Positions 1 through 7,468 of a stretch of DNA of 24,625 nucleotides are shown one piece after another. Both the position numbers and the translations under genes were made by a program. A model generated the notes under the pieces. That model was not told the origin of the DNA. It saw only the letters and a list, made by a program, of their open reading frames with translations, and did no database searches. Source of the DNA: DATNBT01 sp964579765 (GTDB lineage: Bacteria > Acidobacteriota > Vicinamibacteria > Vicinamibacterales > CAVVIG01); contig CAZOIK010000013.1 of the NCBI GenBank assembly GCA_964579765.1, positions 1-24,625 of the forward strand. Direction: 5' to 3'. The first letter of the stretch is position 1, and each line of letters starts with the position of its first letter.

Positions 1-40
1 GGTGTCCGCAGGGCCACACGTCATCCGACGGAGGAGCGCG

Positions 41-417
41 TCAGATGCGAGGAGGTGGACCGTCTGGAGACGTGACGAAGCTGGCGAAACTGGCGATGGG
101 GCGAGCGGGCGAGTCGGTGCTCGACGCCGGAGCCGTCAGCGGCTGCGCGTCGGCGAGCACGGCAATGGGGCCGAGGAACGAGACGAGCGTGGCGTCGCCG
201 GGATCGGCGGCGCTGCGGCACGAGCAGCCCGACTTGCGCGGCTGGGAGTGATGCATCGGACACTCGGCCATGCCGGTGTGCAGGTACAGGTGACGCTGTC
301 GGCCGCCTGCGGAGCGGCGGCCGCGACGAGCGACACCGGCACCGCGGCCAGCACCAGCAGCTGACAGCAGAGCCATCCGCAGATCGGCCACGCGATCCGC
401 CGGCGAACCGTGCCCAC
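41..417 (-). pseudogene. Small Cys-rich exported protein, reading frame broken by an apparent frameshift
   Basis: I do not recognise the family. From a GTG at 417 the first frame encodes a clear signal peptide (WPICGWLCCQLLVLAAVPVSLVAAAA) followed by DSVTCTCT. After about position 275 that frame becomes Ser/Pro/Arg-rich noise, while the neighbouring frame reads TGMAECPMHHSQPRKSGCSC and then LVSFLGPIAVLADAQPLTAP, ending at a stop at 41-43. Joining the two frames near 273-280 would give an exported protein of about 125 residues with CTC, CPMHH and CSC motifs, which could bind a metal. One missing base in the C/G run there would restore the frame. Either the assembly has an error or the gene is truly broken. 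It lies 25 bases after the antiporter stop on the same strand. TACAGT stands 6 bases before the GTG with no Shine-Dalgarno, so it could have its own leaderless transcript. Confidence 0.5.
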
Positions 418-442
418 CGCCGCACTGTATCACGCGGACGGC

Positions 443-1612
443 CTACGCTTGCTCCGGGGTCGCCAGCGTCTGACGAAACGCCAGCGTGATGAGCGGCGGC
501 GCGACGATGGCCGCCGCGACGGCCATCGTCACGATCACGCCGAACGTGGTGAGCGAGATCGCCTGGAGCGCGAGGCCGGCCTGCGCGACGACCATGCAGA
601 ACTCCCCGCGCGGCACCATCCCGAAACCGACACTCATCGCCACCTTCGAGCCGTGGCGGATGGCGCCGAGCCCGCACCCCGCCACCTTCGACAGGATCGC
701 GACAGGGATCAGCGCGACCGCGAGCCACAGCGACTGTGGAGAAGCCAGCGCCTCCAGCCGCAGTTCCAGACCGATCCCGACCAGGAAGAACGGGACGAGC
801 AATTCGCCGACGCCCTGCGTCAGGTCATGAACGCGTCGCGGCGCGGCGTCCGCCAGCGCGACGCCCGCCAGAAACGCGCCGATGATCGCCGCGACGCCGA
901 TCCTGGCCGAAATGGCCGCGAGCGCGAACAGCACGACGAGCGCGATGGAGAAGTGCGGCTCGCCGCCGCTCAGGTGGCCCTCGAGGTGACGCGCGAAATG
1001 GCTCGCCGCGCGCCGTCCCCAGTGTCCGATCGTCACGACCAGTGCTATCGCCAGCAGCGCCGTCAGCGTCAGCTCGAGCGTATCGACATGACCCTGCGAG
1101 ACGCCGGTGACGACGCCGAGCAGCACGAGCGCCAGGATATCATCGACGACCGCGGCGCCAAGAATGATGCGCGCCGCGGTCCGGTGGAGCAGTCCCTGTG
1201 CCGACAGGACCTGAGCCGTGATGCCCACGCTCGTCGCCGTGAGGGCGGTGCCGATGAACAGCGCCTCACGGCCCGGCATCCCCCACGCGTAACCGAGCGC
1301 CCATCCGCTCACGAGCGGCACGAGCACGCCCAGCGCGCCGACGACGACCGCCGTTCCTCCGACTTCGATCAGATGCTCGGCTTCGATCTCGAGGCCGACG
1401 CGGAACAGCAGGAACATCACGCCCAGCTCGGCCATCGTCCCGGTGAACTCGTTTGGCGTGACCCAGCCGAGCACGCTCGGGCCGATCAGGAGACCGGCGA
1501 GGATCTCGCCGACGATGCCGGGCAGACGCAGCCGGACGCAGATCTCGCTCAGCAGCTTCGCCGAGCCGAAGATGAGAAGCATCGCGACGGCGAGCGTGCC
1601 TGGCGCCGTCAT
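443..1612 (-). CDS. CPA2-family cation/proton antiporter
   Basis: Inner-membrane sodium (or potassium)/proton exchanger of the CPA2 (Kef/NapA-like) family, 389 residues. It is hydrophobic throughout, with about twelve membrane segments. Family hallmarks are visible: LRLPGIVGEILAGLLIGPSVLG (about 28-49), ELGVMFLLFRVGLEIE (62-77), the TALTATSVGI discontinuous-helix segment (122-131) and the ion-binding acidic pair D157-D158 in AAVVDDILALVLLG. It stops after the transport domain and has no TrkA-N/RCK nucleotide-binding tail, so gating by NAD(H) or glutathione as in KefB/C is unlikely. The ATG at 1612 overlaps the DUF389 gene stop by four bases (ATGA), which decides the start and implies translational coupling. 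An in-frame extension upstream is possible on paper but is Arg/Pro-rich and lies inside the neighbouring gene. The transported ion cannot be told from sequence alone. Confidence 0.92.
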   Translation of the reverse strand: MTAPGTLAVAMLLIFGSAKLLSEICVRLRLPGIVGEILAGLLIGPSVLGWVTPNEFTGTMAELGVMFLLFRVGLEIEAEHLIEVGGTAVVVGALGVLVPLVSGWALGYAWGMPGREALFIGTALTATSVGITAQVLSAQGLLHRTAARIILGAAVVDDILALVLLGVVTGVSQGHVDTLELTLTALLAIALVVTIGHWGRRAASHFARHLEGHLSGGEPHFSIALVVLFALAAISARIGVAAIIGAFLAGVALADAAPRRVHDLTQGVGELLVPFFLVGIGLELRLEALASPQSLWLAVALIPVAILSKVAGCGLGAIRHGSKVAMSVGFGMVPRGEFCMVVAQAGLALQAISLTTFGVIVTMAVAAAIVAPPLITLAFRQTLATPEQA

Positions 1613-3066
1613 TGACGCGTCACGCCGCGGTTTGCCGGCGGGCGTTGCGCCTTCGAGGCCTCGGGACGGGCCGCCCGCTCGTGGGTCATGCTCACGCGGA
1701 GCGTCTGGACACCCAGTTTCGCCTTGATGGCGTTGGCCAGCACCTGCTCGGCAGTCGTGTCGAGCGGACGGCGGGCCGCGTAGCGCAGCCGGAGGATTAC
1801 ACCCTCGCCGTCGAAGCCGATCTCCGCGCCGAGCAGTTCGGCGCTTTCGGATGGCCACAGCTGTTTGAGCGGCGGCTCGAGGCGGCCGAGGAGATCGCTC
1901 CGAATCGCGTCGAGCGTGGGCGGCGGTGCGGGCGGAGCCGGCGCGGGCGGCAGCCGCCGGAGATCCTGGCGCAGCAGCGCCAGCTCTTCCTCGCTCGCCA
2001 CCTTGCGCACGACCAGATCGACCTGCCGCCCCGTGCGCGCCGCCACGAACTGCTCGGCCTGACGAACCTTCTCCTCCGGCACGTTGGCGGTGACGATCAG
2101 CCTGACGAGAATCGGATCGCCCGTCGGCGAGATCTGCTGGGTCACGATCGTCCCGGCTGGAGCCAGTCCCGCGAGGGCGTCGTTCACGGCGGTCCTCGCG
2201 ATCGTCTCGTCGCGCACCTCCATCAGCGATCGGCGCAGCGGCACGAAGAGCAGCGCGAGCGTGACCGCCAGCATCAGGACGCGCCAGCGCAGCGTGCCCC
2301 CCTCGCCGATGGGGTTCGCGTGGGTCGTTCGCAGCAGCAGGGCGCGGAGGCCGTCGCGGCGCGCGAGGTTCGTGGCGATGGCGTCGAATTCGGGCAGCAG
2401 CGTCTCGTCGTCCATCCGGATCACGAAGAAGGTGGCGAATGCCATCGTCGCGATCGCGGCGAGGTTGGTCACGAAGAGCAGGCTCGCGCCGTTGCGGATC
2501 GCCGCCGGGAAGGCGCTGCCGACGGCGAGGCCGGCGGTGCAGAGCGGCGGCATCAGCGCGACGGCAATCGCGACGCCCGGCAGCGCCATCACGCCCCCGC
2601 CCCCGCCTCCCTTCGACATGACGATCGATCCGGCGAGGCCCGAGAGCAGGGCGACACCCAGATCGAGGAGCGTCGGCTGGCTGCGCGCGAGAATCTCGTT
2701 CGTGGTCGCGTGGAACGGCAGCATCCAGGCGATCGCGGCCGACACGACGACGGCCAGGACGATGCTGAACGCAATCGTCACGGCCGATCGGACGCCCAGG
2801 TAGAGATCGCCGAGCGTCAGCGCGAGGCCGAGCGCGAGGATCGGTCCCATCAAGGGCGAGATGAGCATGGCCCCGATGACAACGGCCGGACTGTCGAGCA
2901 CGAGCCCCAGCGTCGCGATGCCGGCCGACATCACCAGCTCGATCCAGTACTCGAGGCTCGTGCGGTCGGATGCGTCGAAGAGCTGCCGGTAGATGGCCGG
3001 CTTGGCGGCGGGCTCGACGCGAAGCAGACGCTCGAGCTGCCGCCGCAGGTAGGAGACCCCCGTCAT
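1609..3066 (-). CDS. DUF389 (TIGR00341-like) integral membrane protein
   Basis: Membrane protein of unknown biochemical function, 485 residues. The N-terminal half carries the DUF389 core: about six hydrophobic helices with the conserved stretches SAGIATLGLVLDSPAVVIGAMLISPLMGPI (about 47-76), a Gly-rich loop SKGGGGGGVMALPGVAIA and VALMPPLCTAGLAVG. After a sixth helix (about 263-280) comes a long soluble C-terminal part with ATG-to-end mixed alpha/beta character (VRLIVTANVPEEKVRQAEQFVAARTG, later a second similar repeat near RLRYAARRPLDTTAEQVLANAIK), separated by a Pro/Ala linker. These look like two periplasmic or cytoplasmic ferredoxin-like repeats, but that is an inference. The gene follows the NIPSNAP-like gene by 13 bases and overlaps the antiporter gene by four, so the three are probably cotranscribed. 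No strong Shine-Dalgarno precedes the ATG. Confidence 0.88.
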   Translation of the reverse strand: MTGVSYLRRQLERLLRVEPAAKPAIYRQLFDASDRTSLEYWIELVMSAGIATLGLVLDSPAVVIGAMLISPLMGPILALGLALTLGDLYLGVRSAVTIAFSIVLAVVVSAAIAWMLPFHATTNEILARSQPTLLDLGVALLSGLAGSIVMSKGGGGGGVMALPGVAIAVALMPPLCTAGLAVGSAFPAAIRNGASLLFVTNLAAIATMAFATFFVIRMDDETLLPEFDAIATNLARRDGLRALLLRTTHANPIGEGGTLRWRVLMLAVTLALLFVPLRRSLMEVRDETIARTAVNDALAGLAPAGTIVTQQISPTGDPILVRLIVTANVPEEKVRQAEQFVAARTGRQVDLVVRKVASEEELALLRQDLRRLPPAPAPPAPPPTLDAIRSDLLGRLEPPLKQLWPSESAELLGAEIGFDGEGVILRLRYAARRPLDTTAEQVLANAIKAKLGVQTLRVSMTHERAARPEASKAQRPPANRGVTRQ

Positions 3067-3079
3067 CGCAGAAGACGTG

Positions 3080-3538
3080 TCATTTGATCGGGCCGTAGTC
3101 GGTCGCGCTCATGAACACGTTATCGACCTGCACGTTCACCGCCATGTCCGTGCGCACCTTCTGCCACTCGGAATCCGCCTGGAAGGCGGCCCATGCGGCG
3201 TCGCGCGCCTTGCCGTCCTTGAACGCGAGGAGGTAGATCAGCTGATCGGGCTTCGCGACCGGCTGCCAGAAGCCGACGACGGTCATGTTGTGTTTCTTGA
3301 ACAGCGAGAGCGTGTGATCGCGGAAGCGCGCGTGCAGCACGTTGATGTCGCCCTTGCCTTCGTGCACCGTGTAGGTCCGCAGCTCGAAGCAGCGCGAGTC
3401 TTTCGCGACGTTCTTCATCGGGAGATTCGGCCCGCAGGCGGGCGTCGGCGCGGGCGCGGGGCCGCGCGCGGGCGTCTGGGCCGCGGCCGTGGCGGCGGCA
3501 CCCAGGCAGACGAGCAAGAACGCGACGAGACGAGTCAT
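3080..3538 (-). CDS. Exported NIPSNAP-family protein
   Basis: Protein of 152 residues with a signal peptide (MTRLVAFLLVCLGAAATAAAQ), a Pro/Ala spacer and a NIPSNAP-type dimeric alpha/beta-barrel domain: CFELRTYTVHEGKG (about 50-63), LHARFRDHTLSLFKKHNMTVVGFW, then DQLIYLLAFKDGKARDAAWAAFQADSEWQKV. Proteins of this group in bacteria have no established reaction; several are annotated only by fold. Export to the periplasm is expected from the signal sequence. The ATG at 3538 is preceded by a good Shine-Dalgarno (AGGAGG, 3543-3548), which supports it over longer upstream openings. It heads the probable operon with DUF389 and the antiporter. Confidence 0.85.
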   Translation of the reverse strand: MTRLVAFLLVCLGAAATAAAQTPARGPAPAPTPACGPNLPMKNVAKDSRCFELRTYTVHEGKGDINVLHARFRDHTLSLFKKHNMTVVGFWQPVAKPDQLIYLLAFKDGKARDAAWAAFQADSEWQKVRTDMAVNVQVDNVFMSATDYGPIK

Positions 3539-3589
3539 CGATCCTCCTGTTCGGGAATACGGTTCTGGTTGGTCCGGGGCATTGTAAGG

Positions 3590-3605
3590 CCGGCCCTCAG
3601 GCCGG
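3590..3605. repeat. GC-rich hairpin between divergent genes, possible member of the CTGAA hairpin family
   Basis: CCGGCC, loop CTCA, GGCCGG forms a perfect 6-bp stem in the gap between the NIPSNAP-like and PPK2 genes. On the reverse strand it reads GGCCTGAGGGCC flanked by CTAG and CTTAC, resembling the hairpins at 5049, 10639 and 17022. It could also be a simple chance GC palindrome. Confidence 0.4.
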
Positions 3606-3607
3606 GC

Positions 3608-3613
3608 TAGACT
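3608..3613 (+). promoter_or_regulatory. Candidate -10 element (TAGACT) for a leaderless ppk2 transcript
   Basis: TAGACT ends 7 bases before the GTG start at 3621. No Shine-Dalgarno is seen in the seven bases between. A transcript starting about 7 bases after the hexamer would begin at or next to the start codon. The call rests on spacing and the TANNNT pattern only; no convincing -35 is visible. Confidence 0.35.
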
Positions 3614-3620
3614 TTCTGTC

Positions 3621-4481
3621 GTGAACATCGACACCTTCCGTGTACGCCACGGCGATCGCAAAGTTTTGAAGCGCCGCCGGCCCGATGACTCGGGCCCCTT
3701 CGACGGCAAAGACGATGCGACGTCACATATGCAGAAGGGCCTGCAGCGCCTGGAGGCGCGCCAGCAGTTGCTCTACGCCCAGGATCGGTACGCGTTGCTC
3801 TTGATCTTCCAGGGCATGGATGCGGCAGGGAAGGACCACGTCATCCGGCACGTGATGTCCGGCGTCAGCCCGCAGGGCACCGACGTCCACTCGTTCAAGC
3901 GGCCGTCGGCCGAAGAGCTCGATCACGACTTCCTCTGGAGGACGTCGAAGGCGCTGCCCGAGCGCGGCCGGATCGGCATCTTTAACAGGTCCTACTACGA
4001 AGAGGTGCTGGTCGTCCGCGTCCACCCGGAGGATCTCGAAGCGGAGAAGCTGCCGCCGTCGCTCGTGACGAAGCACATCTGGGCCGAGCGCTTCGAGGAC
4101 ATCAACGCGTTCGAGCGGTATCTCGTGCGCAACGGCACCGTCATCCGCAAGTTCTACCTGCACGTCTCGCGCGGCGAGCAGAAGCGGCGCCTGCTCGAGC
4201 GGCTCGACGACCCGGCGAAGAACTGGAAGTTTTCTGAGAGCGACGTGCTCGAGCGCGACGACTGGCACGCGTATCAGCAGGCGTTCGCCGACGCGATCGC
4301 GGCGACCAGCCACCGCCATGCGCCGTGGTACGTCGTGCCGGCCGATTACCACTGGTTCGCGCAGGCGCTCGTGGCCGACGTGATCGCGGAGGCGCTCGAG
4401 GCACTCGACTTGTCGTTCCCGAAACTGAGCGCCGCACAGCGCCGCGGCCTCGCGAGAGCGCGCCGCCGGCTCGCCCGCTAG
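3621..4481 (+). CDS. ppk2: Polyphosphate kinase 2 (PPK2) family protein
   Basis: Cytoplasmic nucleotide kinase that transfers phosphate between polyphosphate and nucleoside di- or monophosphates; 286 residues, typical for a one-domain PPK2. The P-loop is GMDAAGKD (65-72), followed by the substrate region SGVSPQGTDVHSFKRPS (80-96). The Walker B/catalytic region is RIGIFNRSYYEEVLVVRVHPE (117-137), and a lid module follows with EQKRRLLERLDDPAKNWKFSESD. The closing YVVPADYHWFA segment is also usual for the family. Which PPK2 class it belongs to, and so whether it makes ATP from ADP, from AMP or both, cannot be settled by eye; the single domain and KNWKFS segment fit class I or III. The start is GTG at 3621, with an alternative ATG at residue 37 that would remove conserved sequence. 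The stop codon overlaps the convergent hemG-like stop. Confidence 0.95.
   Translation: MNIDTFRVRHGDRKVLKRRRPDDSGPFDGKDDATSHMQKGLQRLEARQQLLYAQDRYALLLIFQGMDAAGKDHVIRHVMSGVSPQGTDVHSFKRPSAEELDHDFLWRTSKALPERGRIGIFNRSYYEEVLVVRVHPEDLEAEKLPPSLVTKHIWAERFEDINAFERYLVRNGTVIRKFYLHVSRGEQKRRLLERLDDPAKNWKFSESDVLERDDWHAYQQAFADAIAATSHRHAPWYVVPADYHWFAQALVADVIAEALEALDLSFPKLSAAQRRGLARARRRLAR
4478..4481. other. Shared palindromic stop codons (CTAG) of two convergent genes
   Basis: The four bases CTAG contain TAG for ppk2 on the plus strand and TAG for hemG on the minus strand. The two genes therefore overlap tail to tail with no space for a separate terminator between them. Confidence 0.9.
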
Positions 4482-5035
4482 GCGGCGATGTTGTCGTGGA
4501 CGAACCGGTCCACGGCCGGCCAGTTCGTGAACTCGTAATCGTGCGACGTGTCGCCGGTGAATCCGGCTCTGCGCGCGATGTGCTTCATGACGAGCCTGAC
4601 GAGGAAGTTGTACTTGCTGTACATCAGCGCGCCGGCCACGGGCAGGATGCGCCTGGGGTGCCAGCCAGTCTCGTTGGCGAAGTCGTAGATCATGCGGAGC
4701 GCGTCGCCGCGCGCGGTCTCGCGCCGCGCGAGCGTGGCCCTCGGATCCTCGGCACCCGCCTGCGACAGGGTCAGCGACAGAAACGCCGCGTTGACACGGG
4801 TCAGCTCGCCCCGGTACCGCCGGACGAACTCGATCATCTCCTTCTCGTGATGGCCGACGTGCACCGACGCGACGACGAACGCGGTGTCGTAGGCCGGCCA
4901 GTCGATCGAGCCCTTGACGTCCCTCACGTTGACGACGTCCGTGCTGACGAGACGCGCGCGCAGGTCGGCGGCGACACGCTCGGCCACGCGTTCGGACTGA
5001 CCTTCGCGTGTGGCGTAGAAGACGGCAGCTCTCAT
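4478..5035 (-). CDS. hemG: Flavodoxin-fold protoporphyrinogen IX dehydrogenase (HemG-like)
   Basis: Flavodoxin-domain protein of 185 residues, close to the length of E. coli HemG (181). The FMN phosphate-binding loop is YATREGQSERVAER (7-20). Further family marks are ASVHVGHHEKEMIEFVRRY (about 56-74), LSLTLSQAGAEDP and the C-terminal FTGDTSHDYEFTNWPAVDRFV. HemG oxidises protoporphyrinogen IX to protoporphyrin IX and passes electrons to the quinone pool at the inner membrane, a late step of heme synthesis. That fits a genome that builds multiheme cytochromes 800 bases away, but physical proximity is the only link. The start ATG at 5035 has GAGG 7-10 bases upstream. Related flavodoxin-like proteins of unknown reaction exist, so the exact substrate is inferred from similarity. 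Confidence 0.82.
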   Translation of the reverse strand: MRAAVFYATREGQSERVAERVAADLRARLVSTDVVNVRDVKGSIDWPAYDTAFVVASVHVGHHEKEMIEFVRRYRGELTRVNAAFLSLTLSQAGAEDPRATLARRETARGDALRMIYDFANETGWHPRRILPVAGALMYSKYNFLVRLVMKHIARRAGFTGDTSHDYEFTNWPAVDRFVHDNIAA

Positions 5036-5048
5036 CTCGACACCTCAT

Positions 5049-5093
5049 CGCGGGCCTGAAAGGCCCGCGCTACGCTGCCAAGGCCCGCGCTAC
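5049..5093. repeat. GC-rich hairpin repeat with CTAC tail, partly duplicated
   Basis: CGCGGGCCT, loop GAA, AGGCCCGCG (5049-5069) is a perfect 9-bp stem followed by CTAC. The right arm plus tail, AGGCCCGCGCTAC, recurs exactly at 5061-5073 and 5081-5093. The CTA of the second copy (5090-5092) is the stop codon of the gene to the right on the minus strand. Similar hairpins lie at 10639-10656 and 17022-17069. Confidence 0.75.
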
Positions 5094-5677
5094 TCCGCGA
5101 ACGATTCGTCGTGCACCATCACCAGGTGCAGCGGCCGCGCGTCGTAGTCGCGCATCTCGATCACGTTGCGGCTCTCGTCGAACGACAGCCGGCGCGCGTC
5201 CGACAACCGCCCGACGCCGTCGCCGTGCGCGTCGATGCGCAGCTCGACGAAATACAGCGGCTCGGGGTCCACGAACCTGCGAAACTCGCCGGACGCCAGC
5301 ACGATCGGTTCGTCGCTGCCAAGGTACACGTGGCGCGCGCCGTCACGATCCCATCGCTGCCACGCGTAGCGGATCGTAAACGCGCGGCCGCCGGCTACCT
5401 CGATCGACCCGATCGCCGGATATCCGCACAGCACGTTTACGAACCCGGCGGGACCCTGTTCGCGCAGCGTGTGGCCGAGGCGCCGCTGTTCGAGATCGGT
5501 GGACCACTGGCTGACGGTGATATCGACGCGGCGGAATGCAAGACGCGCCGGACTGGTCATTTCGACGCTGCGCGCGCTGAACCGTGCGACGGCGCCATGT
5601 TGGACCGAGGCGGACGCACCCAGCGCCGCAACAGCCATGAGCATCGCGGTGGAGGAGAGCACGAGGCTGCGTTTCAT
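5090..5677 (-). CDS. Exported protein of unknown function
   Basis: I do not recognise this 195-residue protein. It starts with a signal peptide (MKRSLVLSSTAMLMAVAALGASAS), so it should be periplasmic or outer-membrane associated. The mature part looks like a beta-rich domain: RLAFRRVDITVSQWSTDLEQRR, a stretch around NVLCGYPAIGSIEVAGG, then alternating hydrophobic strands (RHVYLGSDEPIVLASGEF, LYFVELRIDAHGDG) and a C-terminal RPLHLVMVHDESFAE. There is one Cys in the mature part. The ATG at 5677 has a G-rich Shine-Dalgarno-like run (GGGGGG) a few bases upstream. It diverges from the cytochrome cluster across 135 bases. Its stop codon lies within a copy of the hairpin repeat, so its last residues may have been altered by that element. 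Confidence 0.75.
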   Translation of the reverse strand: MKRSLVLSSTAMLMAVAALGASASVQHGAVARFSARSVEMTSPARLAFRRVDITVSQWSTDLEQRRLGHTLREQGPAGFVNVLCGYPAIGSIEVAGGRAFTIRYAWQRWDRDGARHVYLGSDEPIVLASGEFRRFVDPEPLYFVELRIDAHGDGVGRLSDARRLSFDESRNVIEMRDYDARPLHLVMVHDESFAE

Positions 5678-5759
5678 AACGCCCCCCTTTGGCGGTTTCG
5701 TCAGGGAAAGAGCAAGACGTATTCCTGTGCAGCCTGCCGGAATTCCGGCACCCCGAGCA

Positions 5760-5787
5760 TTGAGCAAGGCACGCGCGTTGCTATATT
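5760..5787 (+). promoter_or_regulatory. Candidate sigma-70-type promoter of the cytochrome cluster
   Basis: TTGAGC (5760-5765), a 16-base spacer and TATATT (5782-5787) resemble -35 and -10 boxes in an otherwise GC-rich background. A start about 7 bases later would leave a leader of about 19 bases that contains GGAGG (5803-5807) in front of the ATG at 5813. This is the clearest promoter-like sequence in the window, judged by eye. Confidence 0.5.
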
Positions 5788-5812
5788 CTCGCCAACTAAC
5801 CTGGAGGTAGGG

Positions 5813-6148
5813 ATGTCCCTCACGCGCATTGCTGTGGCCACCGTCGCGTTGACGACGCTCGTCGCTGCGACGGTCTCGGCACAAGACGCCGCTGCCGGCG
5901 CCAAAGTGTTCGCCGATCAGAAATGCAGCCTCTGCCACTCCGTCGCGGGCAAGGGCAACGCCAAAGGCCCGCTCGACGAGGTCGGCAGCAAGCTGTCGGC
6001 CGCCGACATCCGCGCGTGGATCGACGACGCGCCCGGCATGACCGCGAAGACGGGCGCGACGCGCAAGCCCGCGATGAAGGCGTACTCGCTGCCGAAAGGC
6101 GACGTCGACGCGCTCGTCGCGTACCTCTCGACGCTCAAGAAGAAGTAG
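5813..6148 (+). CDS. Small periplasmic monoheme cytochrome c
   Basis: Protein of 111 residues with a signal peptide (cleavage likely near VSA-Q, about 22-24) and one heme-binding motif CSLCH (38-42). The second axial ligand is probably M88 in KPAMKAYSLPKGDVDALVAYL, the typical end of a class I cytochrome c. It would carry single electrons in the periplasm. It is the first gene of the cytochrome cluster and is followed 3 bases later by the hexaheme gene, so a joint transcript is likely. Its role could be to pass electrons between the membrane-bound hexaheme and the decaheme protein, or to link the cluster with another periplasmic enzyme; sequence does not decide. The start is set by GGAGG six bases before the ATG. 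Confidence 0.9.
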   Translation: MSLTRIAVATVALTTLVAATVSAQDAAAGAKVFADQKCSLCHSVAGKGNAKGPLDEVGSKLSAADIRAWIDDAPGMTAKTGATRKPAMKAYSLPKGDVDALVAYLSTLKKK

Positions 6149-6151
6149 CGC

Positions 6152-7435
6152 GTGAACGGCGACGTCCGACTGATCCGCAGCCCGCTGTCGGTTGCGGGCA
6201 TGGTGCTGACCACCATCAGCGCCGTGCTCTTCCTGATCGTCTTCTTCGCAGACCTTTTCGGCCTGCACACGAATCCCTACATCGGGATCGTGTTCTTCCT
6301 CGTCCTGCCGTCGCTGTTCCTGCTCGGCCTTGCGCTCATCCCGCTCGGCGCGTGGGTCGAGCGCCGCCGGCGCGCGGCCGGGAAAGCGGCCGAGGCGGCC
6401 TGGCCGCGCATCGATCTCAACGATCCCGCGCAGCGCGGCACGGCCGTCCTCATCTTCGCGCTCACGATGGCCAACATCGTCATCGTCTCGCTGGCGGCGT
6501 ATCGCGGCGTGGAGTACATGGACTCGGTCGCGTTCTGCGGCCAGGTATGCCACACGGTGATGCAGCCCGAGTACGTGGCGCACCAGCACGGTTCGCACGC
6601 CAACATCGCGTGCATCGAGTGCCATACGGGCCCGGGCGCCACGTCGTTCGTCTCGGCGAAGGCGTCCGGCACGCGGCGCGTGTTCGACGTCCTGCGCGGC
6701 ACCTATCCAAGGCCGATCGTCCCGGAGCCGTCACAGCTCCCGACCGCGGCGGAGACCTGCGAACACTGTCACTCGTCGGCGCGGTTCAGCAACGCGCAGA
6801 AGATCTTGCGGGCCGTCGAGTACGCCGATGACGAGAAGAACGCCGCGACGACGACGACCGTGAAGATCGATCTGAGCCGCGTGCACACGCACATGGACAA
6901 GGCCATCGAGTTCGTCGCGACGGACAAGACGCGCCAAACCATCCTGTCCGTGCGGATGACGGATGGCGACGGCCGCGTCCGCGAGTTCGTCGCGAAGGGC
7001 GCGACGCCGGCGCAGATTGCCAAGGGTGACCGAAGGCGGATGGACTGCATGGACTGTCACAATCGTCCGAGCCACGGTGTCGCGGCCACGCCTGAAGCGG
7101 CGGTCAACGCCGCGATGCAGGCGGGCGCCATTCCGCTGACGCTGCCCTTCGTGCATCGGGAATCCGTGAAGGCGTTGAAGGCGGGAAATCCCGCGGCGCT
7201 GCGGAACTTTTTCGCAACCGGCCCGCGCGCCGACGTGGACCGCGCCGTGTCGGCGGTGCAGGCGATCTACCAGCAGAACGTGTTTCCTGCGATGAAGGTG
7301 ACTTTCGGCACCTACCCGAACAACATCGGTCACATCGATTCTCCCGGCTGTTTCCGCTGTCACGACGACGATCACGCGTCGAGCGACGGGAAGAAGATGG
7401 GGCAGGACTGCGATACCTGCCACGCGATCGAATAG
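6152..7435 (+). CDS. Membrane-anchored hexaheme cytochrome c, NapC/NirT-type, ImcH-like
   Basis: Protein of 427 residues with three membrane helices (about 14-36, 44-66, 97-117) and a periplasmic part with six heme attachment sites. The first is CGQVCH (129-134), which has three residues between the cysteines; the others are canonical: CIECH (154-158), CEHCH (203-207), CMDCH (299-303), CFRCH (400-404) and CDTCH (420-424). The region FCGQVCH-x-VMQPEY, CIECHTGPGA, TYPRPI and MDCMDCHNRPSH recalls the NapC/NirT relatives used as quinol dehydrogenases in metal-reducing bacteria, such as Geobacter ImcH (comparison from memory). Expected role: take electrons from menaquinol and hand them to periplasmic cytochromes. 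The GTG start at 6152 lies 3 bases after the monoheme gene stop. No obvious independent ribosome site is seen, so coupling is likely. Confidence 0.9.
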   Translation: MNGDVRLIRSPLSVAGMVLTTISAVLFLIVFFADLFGLHTNPYIGIVFFLVLPSLFLLGLALIPLGAWVERRRRAAGKAAEAAWPRIDLNDPAQRGTAVLIFALTMANIVIVSLAAYRGVEYMDSVAFCGQVCHTVMQPEYVAHQHGSHANIACIECHTGPGATSFVSAKASGTRRVFDVLRGTYPRPIVPEPSQLPTAAETCEHCHSSARFSNAQKILRAVEYADDEKNAATTTTVKIDLSRVHTHMDKAIEFVATDKTRQTILSVRMTDGDGRVREFVAKGATPAQIAKGDRRRMDCMDCHNRPSHGVAATPEAAVNAAMQAGAIPLTLPFVHRESVKALKAGNPAALRNFFATGPRADVDRAVSAVQAIYQQNVFPAMKVTFGTYPNNIGHIDSPGCFRCHDDDHASSDGKKMGQDCDTCHAIE

Positions 7436-7468
7436 TTGGCACTTCACGTGCACAAGGGCCCGCGACTT

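Noticed and set aside
410..3087. Long open frames on the plus strand opposite the antiporter and DUF389 genes
   Set aside because: They are Arg/Asp/Glu/His-rich with no domain or signal, as expected for antisense frames in GC-rich coding DNA; the minus-strand genes have clear family motifs.
5049..5093. Start of a CRISPR array, because of the short exact repeat
   Set aside because: There are only two copies 20 bases apart, with no spacer-sized gaps and no cas genes.
7436..7468. TTG start giving the decaheme cytochrome 11 extra residues
   Set aside because: The extra residues precede a textbook signal peptide beginning at ATG 7469 and would disturb it.
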